Counted from the stretch's first letter, positions 1-8,815 are shown. The stretch: 64,000 nt of DNA from Glycomyces buryatensis (GCF_004912275.1 NZ_STGY01000007.1:62001-126000), one strand, 5' to 3'. Numbers and translations: made by a program. The notes: a model not told the origin generated them from the sequence alone.

Positions 1-569
1 ATCATGCCCACGAGCGCGCCGCCGACACCGGCCAGCGCGGGCTGCCACCAGGGCGTGTTGTACCAGCCGGCCGGGACGGGACGTCCGTCCACTCTGCCGC
101 CCGGGTAGTAGTGCCGGTTCTCGTCATCGGGGTTCGGCGAGCCGGTGTAGGAACGGCCCTCGACCTCGGCCGAGACCGGCTCGGTGAGGATGCCGGCGCG
201 GGCTTGCCCGGGCAGCGTCGGGATGTCGGGACCGAGGTCCATGCCCATGGCCTGCCGCGCGGCGCGAATGTAGTGGAGGCCTTCCACGGCGGTCTCGGCG
301 ACGAGCCGGTACTGGCGGATGGTGGAGGCGGAGTCCAGCTGGCTTCCCGCGGCGGTATAGCGCTCGCCGGCGTCGGCGAGGGCCTGCCCCGCGGCCGGAT
401 TGTCGCCCGGGGCGACCAGGTTCATGCTCTGACCGCCGAGGCGCTCGTAGAGGCGCCGCGCTTCGGCCTCTGAGTCGGCCAGTTCGGCTTCGGTTCGGCG
501 TTTGTTGGAGTAGACCACGAAGGCGATGGCCAGGATCGCGACTACCAGCAGGGTCAACCACAGTTCCAT
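1..569 (-). CDS. Membrane-anchored protein of unknown function (C-terminus outside window)
   Basis: The reading frame is open from an ATG at 569 to the window edge, giving the first 189 residues only. Residues 3-21 form one N-terminal transmembrane helix (LTLLVVAILAIAFVVYS), followed by a basic KRR stop-transfer signal and a long helical, Glu/Ala-rich stretch. Near residue 170 there is a Trp-rich segment (WYNTPWWQPALAGVGG) that leads into a second hydrophobic, Gly-rich region at the edge. I do not recognise the family. The gene is divergent from rmuC with only 41 bp between the starts, so the two probably share a promoter region. The third base bias (G/C) supports coding. Confidence 0.7.
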   Translation of the reverse strand, partial: MELWLTLLVVAILAIAFVVYSNKRRTEAELADSEAEARRLYERLGGQSMNLVAPGDNPAAGQALADAGERYTAAGSQLDSASTIRQYRLVAETAVEGLHYIRAARQAMGMDLGPDIPTLPGQARAGILTEPVSAEVEGRSYTGSPNPDDENRHYYPGGRVDGRPVPAGWYNTPWWQPALAGVGGALVGM

Positions 570-610
570 GTCCCGAGCCTACTCGGAATCGGGCCCATAG
601 ACTGGACCGT

Positions 611-1780
611 ATGACGTGGGTCCTAATGGCGGTGGTGTGCCTGGCCGCGGGCGGTTTCGGCGGCTGGTTCTTCGGGCGCAGCAGGCAGGCCGCGGAGCTG
701 GCGGCGGCGACGGCGCGCCTGGAAGCGGCGGCGGACAATGAGGAGCGGCTGGAGGCGAAGCTGAAGGCGGTAGCGTACGAGGCCACCGATCGCTCCCGCA
801 CCGCGGTCGGCGAGGTGCTGGCGCCACTCGCGGATACATTGGCGCGCTATGAGAACCGTTTGGGCGATGTAGAGCGGGCGCGGTTGGACGCCTACGCTCA
901 GCTGCGGATTCAGCTCTCCGGGGTGGCCGACATCTCCGAGGCGCTGCGGGACCAGACCGGGCGGCTGCTCGGCGCCTTGAAGTCGCCACAGCTGCGGGGG
1001 CAGTGGGGCGAGGTGCAGCTGCGGCGGATCGTGGAAACCGCGGGGATGGTCGAGCACTGCGACTTCACCGAGCAGCACTCAGCGTCGGTCGACGGCCGGG
1101 TGGTGCGCCCGGACCTGGTGGTGCGGCTCGCGGGCGGTCGCCAGATCGTCGTGGACGCCAAGGCGCCCTTGCAGTCGTATCTCCAGGCGCTGGAGACCGA
1201 CGACGAGGCCGAGCGGGACGCTTCGCTGCGCTCGCACGCGCGGCATCTGCGGCGGCACGTGGAGTCGTTGGCGGGCAAGGAGTACTGGCGGGCCTTTGAG
1301 GACACGCCCGAGATGGTGGTGCTATTCGTCCCGGCCGACGCGTTCTTGGACGCGGCGCTGCGGGCCGACCCGGTGCTGCTGGAGGACGCGTTCGCGCGGG
1401 GCGTGGTGCTGGCGTCCCCGGCGACGCTGATAGTGCTGCTGCGTACCGTCGCCCACACGTGGCGGCAGGAGGCGTTGGCGTTGCACGCCAAGGAGATCCA
1501 CAAGTTGGGCCGCGAACTGCACGAACGGCTGGGGACGGTCGCGGGCCACTTCTCGCGGCTGGGGACGTCACTGGAGGCGGCGGTGGGTTCCTACAACGCG
1601 GCGGTGGCGAGCGTGGAATCGCGGCTGCTGGTGACGGCGAGGCGCTTCAACGAACTGGAGGTGGCGGCCGAACCGCCCGAACCGATCGCCCCGATCATCA
1701 CCCCGGCCCGCAAGCCGACCTGGGATGCGGCGACCACTGAGGAGACCGCTGCGGGGGCTGCTGCGGACTACCATCCCTAA
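611..1780 (+). CDS. rmuC: DNA recombination protein RmuC homologue
   Basis: The 389-residue protein has an N-terminal membrane helix (residues 4-21), a helical, coiled-coil-like stretch (about 25-60) and the RmuC domain (about 95-330). Diagnostic segments are GQWGEVQL at 130-137 and the nuclease-like core PDLVV (167-171) with VDAKAPL (181-187), which matches a PD-(D/E)XK fold. RmuC proteins limit DNA inversions and act on branched DNA; the biochemical role is poorly defined in actinobacteria. The C-terminal 30 residues are Pro/Thr/Ala rich and variable. A TAGACT -10 box ends 7 nt before the ATG and there is no ribosome-binding site, so the mRNA is probably leaderless. Confidence 0.9.
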   Translation: MTWVLMAVVCLAAGGFGGWFFGRSRQAAELAAATARLEAAADNEERLEAKLKAVAYEATDRSRTAVGEVLAPLADTLARYENRLGDVERARLDAYAQLRIQLSGVADISEALRDQTGRLLGALKSPQLRGQWGEVQLRRIVETAGMVEHCDFTEQHSASVDGRVVRPDLVVRLAGGRQIVVDAKAPLQSYLQALETDDEAERDASLRSHARHLRRHVESLAGKEYWRAFEDTPEMVVLFVPADAFLDAALRADPVLLEDAFARGVVLASPATLIVLLRTVAHTWRQEALALHAKEIHKLGRELHERLGTVAGHFSRLGTSLEAAVGSYNAAVASVESRLLVTARRFNELEVAAEPPEPIAPIITPARKPTWDAATTEETAAGAAADYHP

Positions 1781-1892
1781 CCCCCACCCACCCGGGGACC
1801 CTAGCGTCGATATTCCCACCGGGGTGTGACAAGAACGGGTGCCCGCAGCGGACACGTCACCCGAACGAGTTCGGCTACCCGAACCGACTCGG

Positions 1893-2870
1893 CTACTTGG
1901 CCTCCGCCTTCGCGAGCTCGGCGGCCTTGAGGTCGCGGACGAGTTCGCGCGGGAGCGCGAAGGTCAGTTTCTCGACCACCGGCTCGACCTCCTCCACCTC
2001 GCCGAAGCCGCGCTCGGCCAGGTACGCGAGCACGTCGGCGACGAGATTGTCGGGCACCGACGCGCCCGAGGAGACGCCCACGGTGGACGCGCCCTCGAGC
2101 CAGGCGTCGTCGATCTCGTGGGCGAAGTCGACCAGGTGACCGGCGCGGGCGCCGTGCTGCACGGCGACCTCGACCAGCCGCACCGAGTTCGAGGAGTTCC
2201 GCGAACCCACCACGATGACCACGTCGCAGTCCGCGGCGATGTCCTTGATGACCTGCTGGCGGTTCTGCGTCGCATAGCAGATGTCGTCGCTCGGCGGGCT
2301 CTGAAGCATCGGCAGGCGCTGCTTGAGCCGGTCGACCGTCTCCAGCGTCTCGTCCACCGACAGCGTCGTCTGCGACAGCCACACCACCTTCTCGGGGTCG
2401 CGGACCGTCACCTTGTCGACCGAGTCGGGGCCGTCGACCAGCTGAATGTGGTCGGGGGCCTCACCCGAGGTGCCGATGACCTCCTCGTGGCCGTCATGGC
2501 CGATCAAGAGGATGTCGTAGTCATCGCGCGCGAAGCGGCGGGCCTCCTGGTGCACCTTCGTGACCAGCGGACACGTCGCGTCGATCGCCTTCAGGCCCCG
2601 CTCGGCGGCCTGGTCGTGGACCTCGGGGGCCACCCCGTGCGCCGAGAAGACCACGACCGACCCGGTCGGGACCTCCGCGTTCTCCTCCACGAACACCGCG
2701 CCCTTGGACGACAGCGTCTCGACCACATGGCGGTTGTGCACGATCTCCTTGCGCACGTACACCGGAGCGCCGTAGAGCTCCAACGCCTGCTCGACGGTCT
2801 CCACGGCTCGGTCCACGCCCGCGCAGTACCCGCGCGGCTTGGCCAACAACACTCGCTTGGGGTCTGCCAC
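1893..2870 (-). CDS. ispH: 4-hydroxy-3-methylbut-2-enyl diphosphate reductase
   Basis: IspH carries out the last step of the MEP isoprenoid pathway, reducing HMBPP to IPP and DMAPP with a [4Fe-4S] cluster in the cytosol. The three cluster cysteines are present: Cys16 ([12 protein letters not shown]), Cys100 (DATCPLV) and Cys198 (ICYATQNRQ). Substrate-binding His45, His78 and His125 with catalytic Glu130 ([11 protein letters not shown]) are also visible. Length (325 aa) is normal. The gene is divergent from xseA with 56 bp between the starts, and the ispH/xseA arrangement is common in actinobacteria. The C-terminal tail is Ala/Lys/Glu rich. Confidence 0.96.
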   Translation of the reverse strand: MADPKRVLLAKPRGYCAGVDRAVETVEQALELYGAPVYVRKEIVHNRHVVETLSSKGAVFVEENAEVPTGSVVVFSAHGVAPEVHDQAAERGLKAIDATCPLVTKVHQEARRFARDDYDILLIGHDGHEEVIGTSGEAPDHIQLVDGPDSVDKVTVRDPEKVVWLSQTTLSVDETLETVDRLKQRLPMLQSPPSDDICYATQNRQQVIKDIAADCDVVIVVGSRNSSNSVRLVEVAVQHGARAGHLVDFAHEIDDAWLEGASTVGVSSGASVPDNLVADVLAYLAERGFGEVEEVEPVVEKLTFALPRELVRDLKAAELAKAEAK

Positions 2871-2926
2871 GCCTCGATGGTATCCGGCGTCCCGGTTTTG
2901 TCACAGGCGGCGGTTAGGCTGGCCAC

Positions 2927-4219
2927 GTGACCGACGCACCGCCGCACACCGGACCTGGCGCCCCCATGAGCGCCGAGAATCCCTGGCCGCTGCGGGTGGT
3001 GTCCAAGAAGATCGGCGACTGGCTGGCCCGCCTCGGCGAGGTCTGGACCGAGGGCCAGATCACCGAGATCAGCCACCGCGGCCGCACCGTCTACATGACG
3101 CTGCGCGATCCGTCGGCCGAGGTCTCCATGCGGGTCGTGGACTTCACCGGCGCGGCCGCCGCCTGCGACCCGCCGCTGCGCGACGGCGCCCAAGTCGTGG
3201 TCCGGGCCCAGGCCCAATGGTGGGACAAGAACGGGTCGCTCTCGCTCCACCTGCGGGAGATCCGCCAGGTCGGACTCGGCGAACTTCTCGCCCGCCTCGA
3301 GCGGCTCAAGAAACTCCTCGCCGCCGAAGGACTGTTCGCGGCCGAACGCAAGCAGCCGCTGCCGTTCCTGCCCTACCGGATCGGACTCATCACCGGACGC
3401 GCCTCCGACGCGATGCGCGACGTCCTCAAGAACGCCAAGGCCCGGCTGCCCGCGGCCGACTTCGAGGTCCGAGAGGTCGCCGTCCAGGGCATGAAGGCCG
3501 TCACCGAGGTCTGCGCGGCCCTGGCCGAACTCGACGCCGACCCCGACATCGAGGTCATCATCATCGCCCGCGGCGGCGGCTCGATGGAGGACCTGCTGCC
3601 GTTCTCCGACGAGACCCTGTGCCGGGCGGTCGCAGACACGGTCACCCCGGTCGTCTCCGCGATCGGCCATGAACCGGACACGCCTCTGCTCGACTACGTC
3701 GCCGACTGGCGGGCGTCCACGCCCACCGAGGCCGGCAAGAAGGTCGTCCCCGACCTCGCCGAGGAGCAGCGCGGACTCAATATCAGCCGGACCCGGCTGC
3801 GCCAGACGCTCGGCGCGATGCTCACCCGCGAGTCCGACGCGCTGGCGGCGATGCGCGCGCGGCCGATCCTGGCGCGGCCCGAGACGATGCTGGAAGCGCG
3901 CGCCGAGGCCATCGACAACCTGACGCACCGGATGCGCGCCCGGATGGACTCACGCCTGGAACGGTCGACCGACGAGCTCGGGCACCTGCGGGCGCGGCTG
4001 CGGTCGCTGTCGCCGCAGTTCACGCTCGACCGGGGCTACGCGATCGTCACGGATGTCGGGTCCGGTGCGGTCCTGCGGGACGCGGCCGACGCCGACACCG
4101 GGGAGCGAGTGCGCATCCGCCTCGCGGCCGGAGCATTGCAGGCGGAGGTCATCGAGAAGACGGAGATGGCCGAGCATCGCGCGAACACCGAGAAGGTCGA
4201 GCAGGAGGAGGGGCGTTGA
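2927..4219 (+). CDS. xseA: Exodeoxyribonuclease VII large subunit
   Basis: This 430-residue protein is the catalytic subunit of exonuclease VII, which degrades single-stranded DNA into oligonucleotides. An N-terminal OB fold (about residues 20-115) is followed by the catalytic domain with PYRIGLITG, the glycine-rich IIARGGGSMEDL and SAIGHEPDTPLLD, then a long helical region and the C-terminal DRGYAIV motif. The GTG at 2927 is preferred because a TAGGCT -10 box at 2915-2920 sits 6 nt upstream, consistent with a leaderless mRNA. An internal ATG at 2966 is an alternative. The stop codon overlaps the TTG start of xseB (TTGA), so translation is coupled. Confidence 0.95.
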   Translation: MTDAPPHTGPGAPMSAENPWPLRVVSKKIGDWLARLGEVWTEGQITEISHRGRTVYMTLRDPSAEVSMRVVDFTGAAAACDPPLRDGAQVVVRAQAQWWDKNGSLSLHLREIRQVGLGELLARLERLKKLLAAEGLFAAERKQPLPFLPYRIGLITGRASDAMRDVLKNAKARLPAADFEVREVAVQGMKAVTEVCAALAELDADPDIEVIIIARGGGSMEDLLPFSDETLCRAVADTVTPVVSAIGHEPDTPLLDYVADWRASTPTEAGKKVVPDLAEEQRGLNISRTRLRQTLGAMLTRESDALAAMRARPILARPETMLEARAEAIDNLTHRMRARMDSRLERSTDELGHLRARLRSLSPQFTLDRGYAIVTDVGSGAVLRDAADADTGERVRIRLAAGALQAEVIEKTEMAEHRANTEKVEQEEGR

Positions 4220-4419
4220 GCGACAAGCAGTTGACGTATGAAGAGGCCAGGGCCGAACTGGTGGCGACGGTCGAGAAGCTGGAGGCCGGCGGGGCGACCC
4301 TGGAGGAGTCGCTGAAGCTGTGGGAGCGGGGAGAGAAACTCGCGGACCTGTGCCAATCGCACCTCGAAGGAGCCCGGGAACGGCTCGAAGCCCGCACCGA
4401 GACCGGCGACGGAGAGTAG
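4216..4419 (+). CDS. xseB: Exodeoxyribonuclease VII small subunit
   Basis: The 67-residue protein has the typical XseB sequence: LTYEEARAELVATVEKLE, then GGATLEESLKLWERGEKLADLCQSHLE, forming two helices that oligomerise around XseA. The TTG start overlaps the xseA stop by 4 nt. The purine-rich GAGGAGGGG just before it inside xseA serves as ribosome-binding site. The acidic tail after residue 55 is variable in the family. Confidence 0.93.
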   Translation: MSDKQLTYEEARAELVATVEKLEAGGATLEESLKLWERGEKLADLCQSHLEGARERLEARTETGDGE

Positions 4420-4423
4420 CGAC

Positions 4424-4972
4424 TCAGGCCGCGGCCCCCGCCGCCACGCCTTCGGCCAGCTCCGGCAGCTCGTCGATGCCTTCCGGATCGGCCGTCAGGA
4501 CCACCGTCGAACCGGGCAGCTCGGTCACCCAGGCCTCGTTGTCGCCGAGGTCGTACGCGGCCCATTGGAGGCCGGCGGCCTCGACCGGCTCGCCGGCGCC
4601 GTCCAGTTTCTCGTTGACGGCGCTCATCTCGCCATTGGTCTGCACCAGCTGCAATCCGTCGCCGTCCGGCGAGTACCAGCCGGTGCGCAGGATGACCGTC
4701 TCCTCGTCGACCTCCAGCGCGCTGGAGATCGGCTTCCAGTCCGGTGAGAGCTCCGGTTCGATCACGTCCAGGCCGAGGGCGGTCGCGCTCGCGCGGTCCT
4801 CGCTCGTGTCCACGACGCTGACCTGCCGGTCGGAAGCGGCCCAATCCCACATCACGTAGAACAGCCCGAGCGGCACCAGCAGCACCGCCATGGAAAGCGC
4901 CATATCGCGCATCCGGCGGTGCTTCGGGCGCTTCGCGGGAGCGCCCGTAACCTTGACCTCATCGCTGGACAT
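4424..4972 (-). CDS. DUF4245 family membrane-anchored protein
   Basis: From the ATG at 4972 the protein has 182 residues: a basic cytoplasmic N-terminus, one transmembrane helix (MALSMAVLLVPLGLFYVMW, about residues 24-42) and an extracytoplasmic domain of about 130 residues. This layout and the xseB neighbour fit the actinobacterial DUF4245 family, whose function is unknown. The end is tail-to-tail with xseB, only 4 bp apart. An upstream ATG at 5011 would add 13 residues with no family support. Confidence 0.8.
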   Translation of the reverse strand: MSSDEVKVTGAPAKRPKHRRMRDMALSMAVLLVPLGLFYVMWDWAASDRQVSVVDTSEDRASATALGLDVIEPELSPDWKPISSALEVDEETVILRTGWYSPDGDGLQLVQTNGEMSAVNEKLDGAGEPVEAAGLQWAAYDLGDNEAWVTELPGSTVVLTADPEGIDELPELAEGVAAGAAA

Positions 4973-5141
4973 GCATGCAATGTTGACCGACCGTCCCGAC
5001 TCCCCGCGCACCGCCCCACCCGCGGGTGGCCTGCGCTGCCCTCTCGACCAGCACCGACCGATGCTGCCGAAGGCGCCCGAATCCCTTGCAATACCCTCTC
5101 AGCAACTTCATAAGCGCGGCCTTTACCGGAAGGAGTCCACG

Positions 5142-6038
5142 TTGATTCTCGTGGCAGGCGAGAACGTCATCGACCTCGTACCCGCACCGGGCGGCCAATT
5201 GCGCCCCGCCTGCGGCGGCGGCCCCGCCAATACGGCCGTCTCGCTGGCCCGGCGCGGCGTCCCGACCGCGCTGATCGGCTCCGTCGGCGGCGACCACTTC
5301 GGACGGCACATCTGGCGGCGGCACGTCAGCGCCGGCGTCCACCGCGACCACCTCGAACGCACCGATCGGCCCTCGACGTTGGCGCTCGCCGTGGTCGACG
5401 AGGACGGCAATGCCGACTTCGACTTCTGGACCACCGGCACCGCCGACTTCGACTGGGAGGCAAAAGAACTCCCCCGCCCCGAGCCCTCGCGCGTCGATCT
5501 GATCCACTTCGGCTCCCTGGCCGCGTACATCGAGCCCTCGGCCCGCGTCATCGAGCATTGGGTGAACCGTTCGAGGCGTGTCGTCCCCGTCTCCTTCGAC
5601 CCGAATATCCGCCTCAGTGCGATGGGCGACGTCGACCGGGTCCGCGAACGCACCGAGCGTCTAGTGGGCCTGTCGAACCTGGTGCGGGTCTCCGAGAGCG
5701 ACCTGGCCCGGCTCTACCCGGACACCGACGTCGACAAGATCGCGAACGAATGGCTCGGCGCCGGTCCCGAACTCGTCGTGGTCACCCTCGGCGACGCCGG
5801 CTCGGTCGCCTTCCACCGCAAGCACGTCACCGAGATGGCCGCCCCAGTCATCGACGTCGTGGACACCATCGGCGCGGGCGACGCCTTCACCTCGGGACTG
5901 ATCGGCTGGCTGACCTCGGCGGGCTGGATGCGACTGGACCGCCTCGCCGCGTGGGGCAACCGCACGGTCGTCACCGCGGCGCTGCGATACGCGACCCAGG
6001 TCGCGGCCCACGCGTGCACCGTCCCTGGCGCGCCGTGA
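5142..6038 (+). CDS. PfkB-family carbohydrate kinase (fructokinase-like)
   Basis: A 298-residue sugar kinase of the ribokinase/PfkB superfamily. It carries the N-terminal signature GGGPANTAVSLARRG and the C-terminal ATP/anion-hole signature DTIGAGDAFTSGL with the catalytic Asp. The TTG at 5142 is chosen because AAGGAG lies at 5130-5135 with a 6-nt spacer and the frame opens with ILVAGENVIDLVP, the usual PfkB beginning. The overall pattern resembles fructokinases, but the sugar cannot be fixed from sequence alone. It is followed 54 bp later by the egtD-like gene, which has its own promoter. Confidence 0.88.
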   Translation: MILVAGENVIDLVPAPGGQLRPACGGGPANTAVSLARRGVPTALIGSVGGDHFGRHIWRRHVSAGVHRDHLERTDRPSTLALAVVDEDGNADFDFWTTGTADFDWEAKELPRPEPSRVDLIHFGSLAAYIEPSARVIEHWVNRSRRVVPVSFDPNIRLSAMGDVDRVRERTERLVGLSNLVRVSESDLARLYPDTDVDKIANEWLGAGPELVVVTLGDAGSVAFHRKHVTEMAAPVIDVVDTIGAGDAFTSGLIGWLTSAGWMRLDRLAAWGNRTVVTAALRYATQVAAHACTVPGAP

Positions 6039-6092
6039 ATCTCCACCCATAACGGAGCCGTAACAGTGCCCGCGGCGGCCTATGATCATCGT

Positions 6093-7076
6093 GTGCCAGT
6101 ACCGGAACTGAGGATCTGCCTCGACGAAGCGGACTTGGCCGCCGCCATGCGCTTCGACGCCCGGCGCGGTCTGACATCCAGCCCCAAGTACCTGCCCATG
6201 CGGCTCCACTACGACGGGCGCGGCGCCACCCTGTTCGGCGAGCTGACCCGCCAGCCCGAGTACTACCCGACCCGCTGCGAGCGCGAGATCCTCTCCGGTC
6301 GCGCCGCCGACATCGCCGCCGCCGTCACCGCGGCGGCCCCGGTCTCGGTGGTCGAGCTCGGCGCCGGCCTGGCCGAGAAGATCCGGCCGGTGCTCGACGC
6401 GATGCACGAGCGCGGACGACTGGAATCGTTCTGGCCCTTCGACGTCGACGCGAGCACGGTCCGCGACGTGCTGCTCGACCTGGCCACCGCCTACCCCGAC
6501 ACCGATCTCGGCGGCATCGTCGGCGACTTCACCCTCCACCTCCAGCACCTGCCCGACCACCACGACTCGCGGCTGGTCGCCTTCCTGGGAGGGACCTTCG
6601 GGAACTTCACCGGCATGGAACGCGGCCAGTTCCTGCGCGATCTGCGCGAAGCCCTGCGCCCGGGCGACTGGTTCCTGGTCGGCGCGGACCTGGTGAAAGA
6701 CCCGGAGGTCATCCTCGCCGCCTACAGCGACGCGGCCGGGGTGACCGCCGAGTTCAACCGGAACGTCCTCTACGTCCTCAACCACCGCCTCGACGCCGAC
6801 TTCGAACCTGAGAACTTCGAGCACATCGCCCTGTGGGACGCGGGAACCGCCACGGTCGACATGCGGCTGCGGGCGCTCAAGCCGATGACGGTCGACGTGG
6901 CCGGGATCGAACTCGACATCAGCTTCGCCGTCGGCGAGGAGATCCACACCGGCATCTCCACCAAGTTCCACCGGGGCGAGCTGGAGAACCAGTTGCAGGC
7001 GAGCGGGTTCGAGCTGGTCCACTGCTGGACCGACTCCCAGGGGTACGTCGGGGTCTTCCTCGCCAAGGTGGCGTGA
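6093..7076 (+). CDS. egtD: EgtD-like amino acid N-alpha trimethyltransferase
   Basis: A 327-residue SAM-dependent methyltransferase of the EgtD family, which makes hercynine from histidine in ergothioneine synthesis. Conserved parts are PEYYPTR (active-site Tyr), VVELGAGLAEK (SAM loop), GGTFGNF with the substrate Asn (171), EFNRNVL, and MRLRA (Met257). In characterised EgtD the substrate imidazole is held by a Glu and a Ser in a TEIS motif; here the codon at 6951-6953 is GGC, giving TGIS, so the Glu is Gly. No egtA, egtB, egtC or egtE lies nearby. A TATGAT box at 6081-6086 lies 6 nt before the GTG at 6093, indicating a leaderless start; a GTG at 6066 is less likely. The substrate may therefore not be histidine. 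Confidence 0.82.
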   Translation: MPVPELRICLDEADLAAAMRFDARRGLTSSPKYLPMRLHYDGRGATLFGELTRQPEYYPTRCEREILSGRAADIAAAVTAAAPVSVVELGAGLAEKIRPVLDAMHERGRLESFWPFDVDASTVRDVLLDLATAYPDTDLGGIVGDFTLHLQHLPDHHDSRLVAFLGGTFGNFTGMERGQFLRDLREALRPGDWFLVGADLVKDPEVILAAYSDAAGVTAEFNRNVLYVLNHRLDADFEPENFEHIALWDAGTATVDMRLRALKPMTVDVAGIELDISFAVGEEIHTGISTKFHRGELENQLQASGFELVHCWTDSQGYVGVFLAKVA

Positions 7077-7128
7077 GTATCCCCTCAAGGCGGCACCAGG
7101 CCGAGCGCCGCCGATTATGGTGGGCGGC

Positions 7129-7722
7129 ATGGGAGAAATCGTGCTGATCCGCCACGGCGAGACGACCTGGTCGGCCACCGGCCAACACACCTCGATCACC
7201 GACCTCGAACTCACCGACACCGGTGTGGCGCAGGCGAAGGGCCTCACCCCGCTGCTCGAGCACCGGAATTTCGCGGCGGTGTGGGCCTCACCCCGCAAGC
7301 GAGCGTCCCAGACCGCCGAACTCGCGGGCCTCGCCGTCACGGCGGTCAAGGACGACCTGGCCGAATGGGCCTACGGCGACTACGAGGGCCTGACCCTCGA
7401 CACGATTCGCGAGAGCGACCCCGACTGGACCATCTGGACCGGGGGCGGCAAGGGCCCCGACGGCGAGAGCGCCGCGCAGGTCGAACGGCGCCTGGACCGG
7501 GTCATCGAAGCAGCGAAACCGCTGCTGGCCCAAGGCGACGTGGCGTTCATCGCCCACGGCCACAGCCTCCGCGTGGCGGCCGCCCGCTGGCTCGGCCGCC
7601 CGGCCGAGGACGGCCGCGACTTCACCATCGACACCGCCTCGATCGCCGCCCTGGGCCACGAGCACGGCCGCCAGGCCATCGCCCTGTGGAACCTGACTGC
7701 GGCCGTGGCGAACCCGAGTTGA
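7129..7722 (+). CDS. Histidine phosphatase family protein
   Basis: A 197-residue phosphoglycerate-mutase-like phosphatase. The catalytic RHG motif is at the N-terminus (IVLIRHGETTWS), with the second Arg in WASPRKRASQTAE, the Glu in EWAYGDYEGL and the second His in FIAHGHSLRVAAARWLG. Such enzymes hydrolyse small phosphate esters; the substrate is not predictable. The ATG at 7129 is chosen over 7117 because a TATGGT box ends 7 nt before it, giving a leaderless start. It lies 52 bp after the egtD-like gene. Confidence 0.88.
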   Translation: MGEIVLIRHGETTWSATGQHTSITDLELTDTGVAQAKGLTPLLEHRNFAAVWASPRKRASQTAELAGLAVTAVKDDLAEWAYGDYEGLTLDTIRESDPDWTIWTGGGKGPDGESAAQVERRLDRVIEAAKPLLAQGDVAFIAHGHSLRVAAARWLGRPAEDGRDFTIDTASIAALGHEHGRQAIALWNLTAAVANPS

Positions 7723-7855
7723 GCGAACACCCCTAGATCCGTTCATTGGGGTACTCGGCCGCCGCCAACGTGAACTCCCGCGGCTTCGGGTGCGGCGCTC
7801 GTGGCCCCATTTCGCTAGGCTGGGCTCGGTACTCGAACTGACTGAGGAGCCTGCA

Positions 7856-8212
7856 ATGGACCCGATCTTCATCGCGATCGCCAGTGCCGTGGTCGGCAAG
7901 ACGACCGAGGCGACCATCAAGGGCGGCGCGAAGGTCGCCGAGTTGGTGCGCCGGCGGTTCGGCAAGGACGACGACAGCGAGCTGGTGCTACTGCGGGCCG
8001 AGACCGGGCGGGCTTCCAAGGAGGACCTGGCCGAGGCGGTCGCGCGGCTGTGCGCTCAGGACCCCGAGTTCCGCGAGGCCCTGAGCGCGTTGGTGGGACA
8101 GGAGCTCCCGGTCGCCGAGATCGGGAATCAGACCCAGTTCAATAACACCTTCAACGGCTCGGTCGGCAATGTTCTACAGGCCGGCAATATCGAGAATCTC
8201 CGCCTGGACTGA
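7856..8212 (+). CDS. Small helical protein with C-terminal RHIM/amyloid-like signalling motif
   Basis: A 118-residue protein. Residues 3-35 form an amphipathic or hydrophobic helix followed by a basic patch (FIAIASAVVGKTTEA, then RRRFGK). Residues 41-82 form two further helices. Residues 91-118 are abruptly Asn/Gly/Gln rich, with NNTFNGSVGNVLQAGNIE. The VLQAG core (106-110) resembles the [IV]-Q-x-G core of RHIM and of bacterial amyloid signalling motifs, which usually end NLR-linked effectors in actinobacteria. The N-terminal part would then be a membrane-active or death-effector-like domain (inference). No NLR, TPR or CHAT partner gene is near. The ATG at 7856 has GAGGAG 6 nt upstream and a TAGGCT box at about 7815. 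Confidence 0.7.
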   Translation: MDPIFIAIASAVVGKTTEATIKGGAKVAELVRRRFGKDDDSELVLLRAETGRASKEDLAEAVARLCAQDPEFREALSALVGQELPVAEIGNQTQFNNTFNGSVGNVLQAGNIENLRLD

Positions 8213-8213
8213 G

Positions 8214-8714
8214 TCAGTCTTCTTCGGGTAGCGGCTCGCCGGTCTCCAGGAGGGTCTTGAGGCTCGACAGCAGGGCGGGCCACCCCTCGCTGATCATCTC
8301 GCGGACGGTGCTGACGGGTTCGAAGCCGTTGTGGGTCAGGGTCAGTTTGACCACGCGGCCCACGGGTTCGATGTCGAAGGCGACCTTCGAGCGCGATTCG
8401 GCCGCGATGACCTCCCGCACCTCCTCGGGCACGCCGACGTGCTGGGCCCATTCCGGGGTGAAGGTGTGCCAGGTGTAGGCGAGGTGCTTGGCCGGATCGG
8501 AATCCAGGACGATCTGGGCGGGGTCGGCGGTGGCGATGCCGCGCTCCTTCCAGACCATCGTCGTGCCGGGGCTCCATGCGCTCTCGAACTCGACTCCCCA
8601 GTAGCGCTTGGTGAATTCGGGATCGGTCAATCCCGTCCACAGCCGCTCTGGCGTGCAGTTGATGTGGATGACGTAGACGAACGAGGTGTTCGTCGGGTTC
8701 TCGTTGCTCTCCAT
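8214..8714 (-). CDS. SRPBCC (AHSA1/START-like) domain protein
   Basis: A 166-residue single-domain protein of the SRPBCC fold. Its pattern VYVIHINCTPERLWTGLTDP, then YWGVEFES, then LTLTHNGFEP and a C-terminal GWPALLSSLKTLLETG is typical of the AHSA1 (activator of Hsp90 ATPase C-terminal domain) group. These proteins have a deep hydrophobic cavity and bind small ligands; in actinobacteria many are co-encoded with ArsR regulators, which is not so here. The stop is 1 bp from the end of the preceding convergent gene. A start at 8729 would add five residues. Confidence 0.82.
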   Translation of the reverse strand: MESNENPTNTSFVYVIHINCTPERLWTGLTDPEFTKRYWGVEFESAWSPGTTMVWKERGIATADPAQIVLDSDPAKHLAYTWHTFTPEWAQHVGVPEEVREVIAAESRSKVAFDIEPVGRVVKLTLTHNGFEPVSTVREMISEGWPALLSSLKTLLETGEPLPEED

Positions 8715-8815
8715 GCCCTCATCATCCATGGGCCGCCGCCAGCGCGGGGCCGAAACCGGCTTCGCCGGGCTAGGCTGGCTCGAAGTGAAGGGCCCGAGGC
8801 GAAGGAGGGCGTGCG

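Noticed and set aside
6093-7722. Complete ergothioneine operon
   Set aside because: Neighbours are a PfkB kinase and a histidine phosphatase; none of egtA, egtB, egtC or egtE is present.
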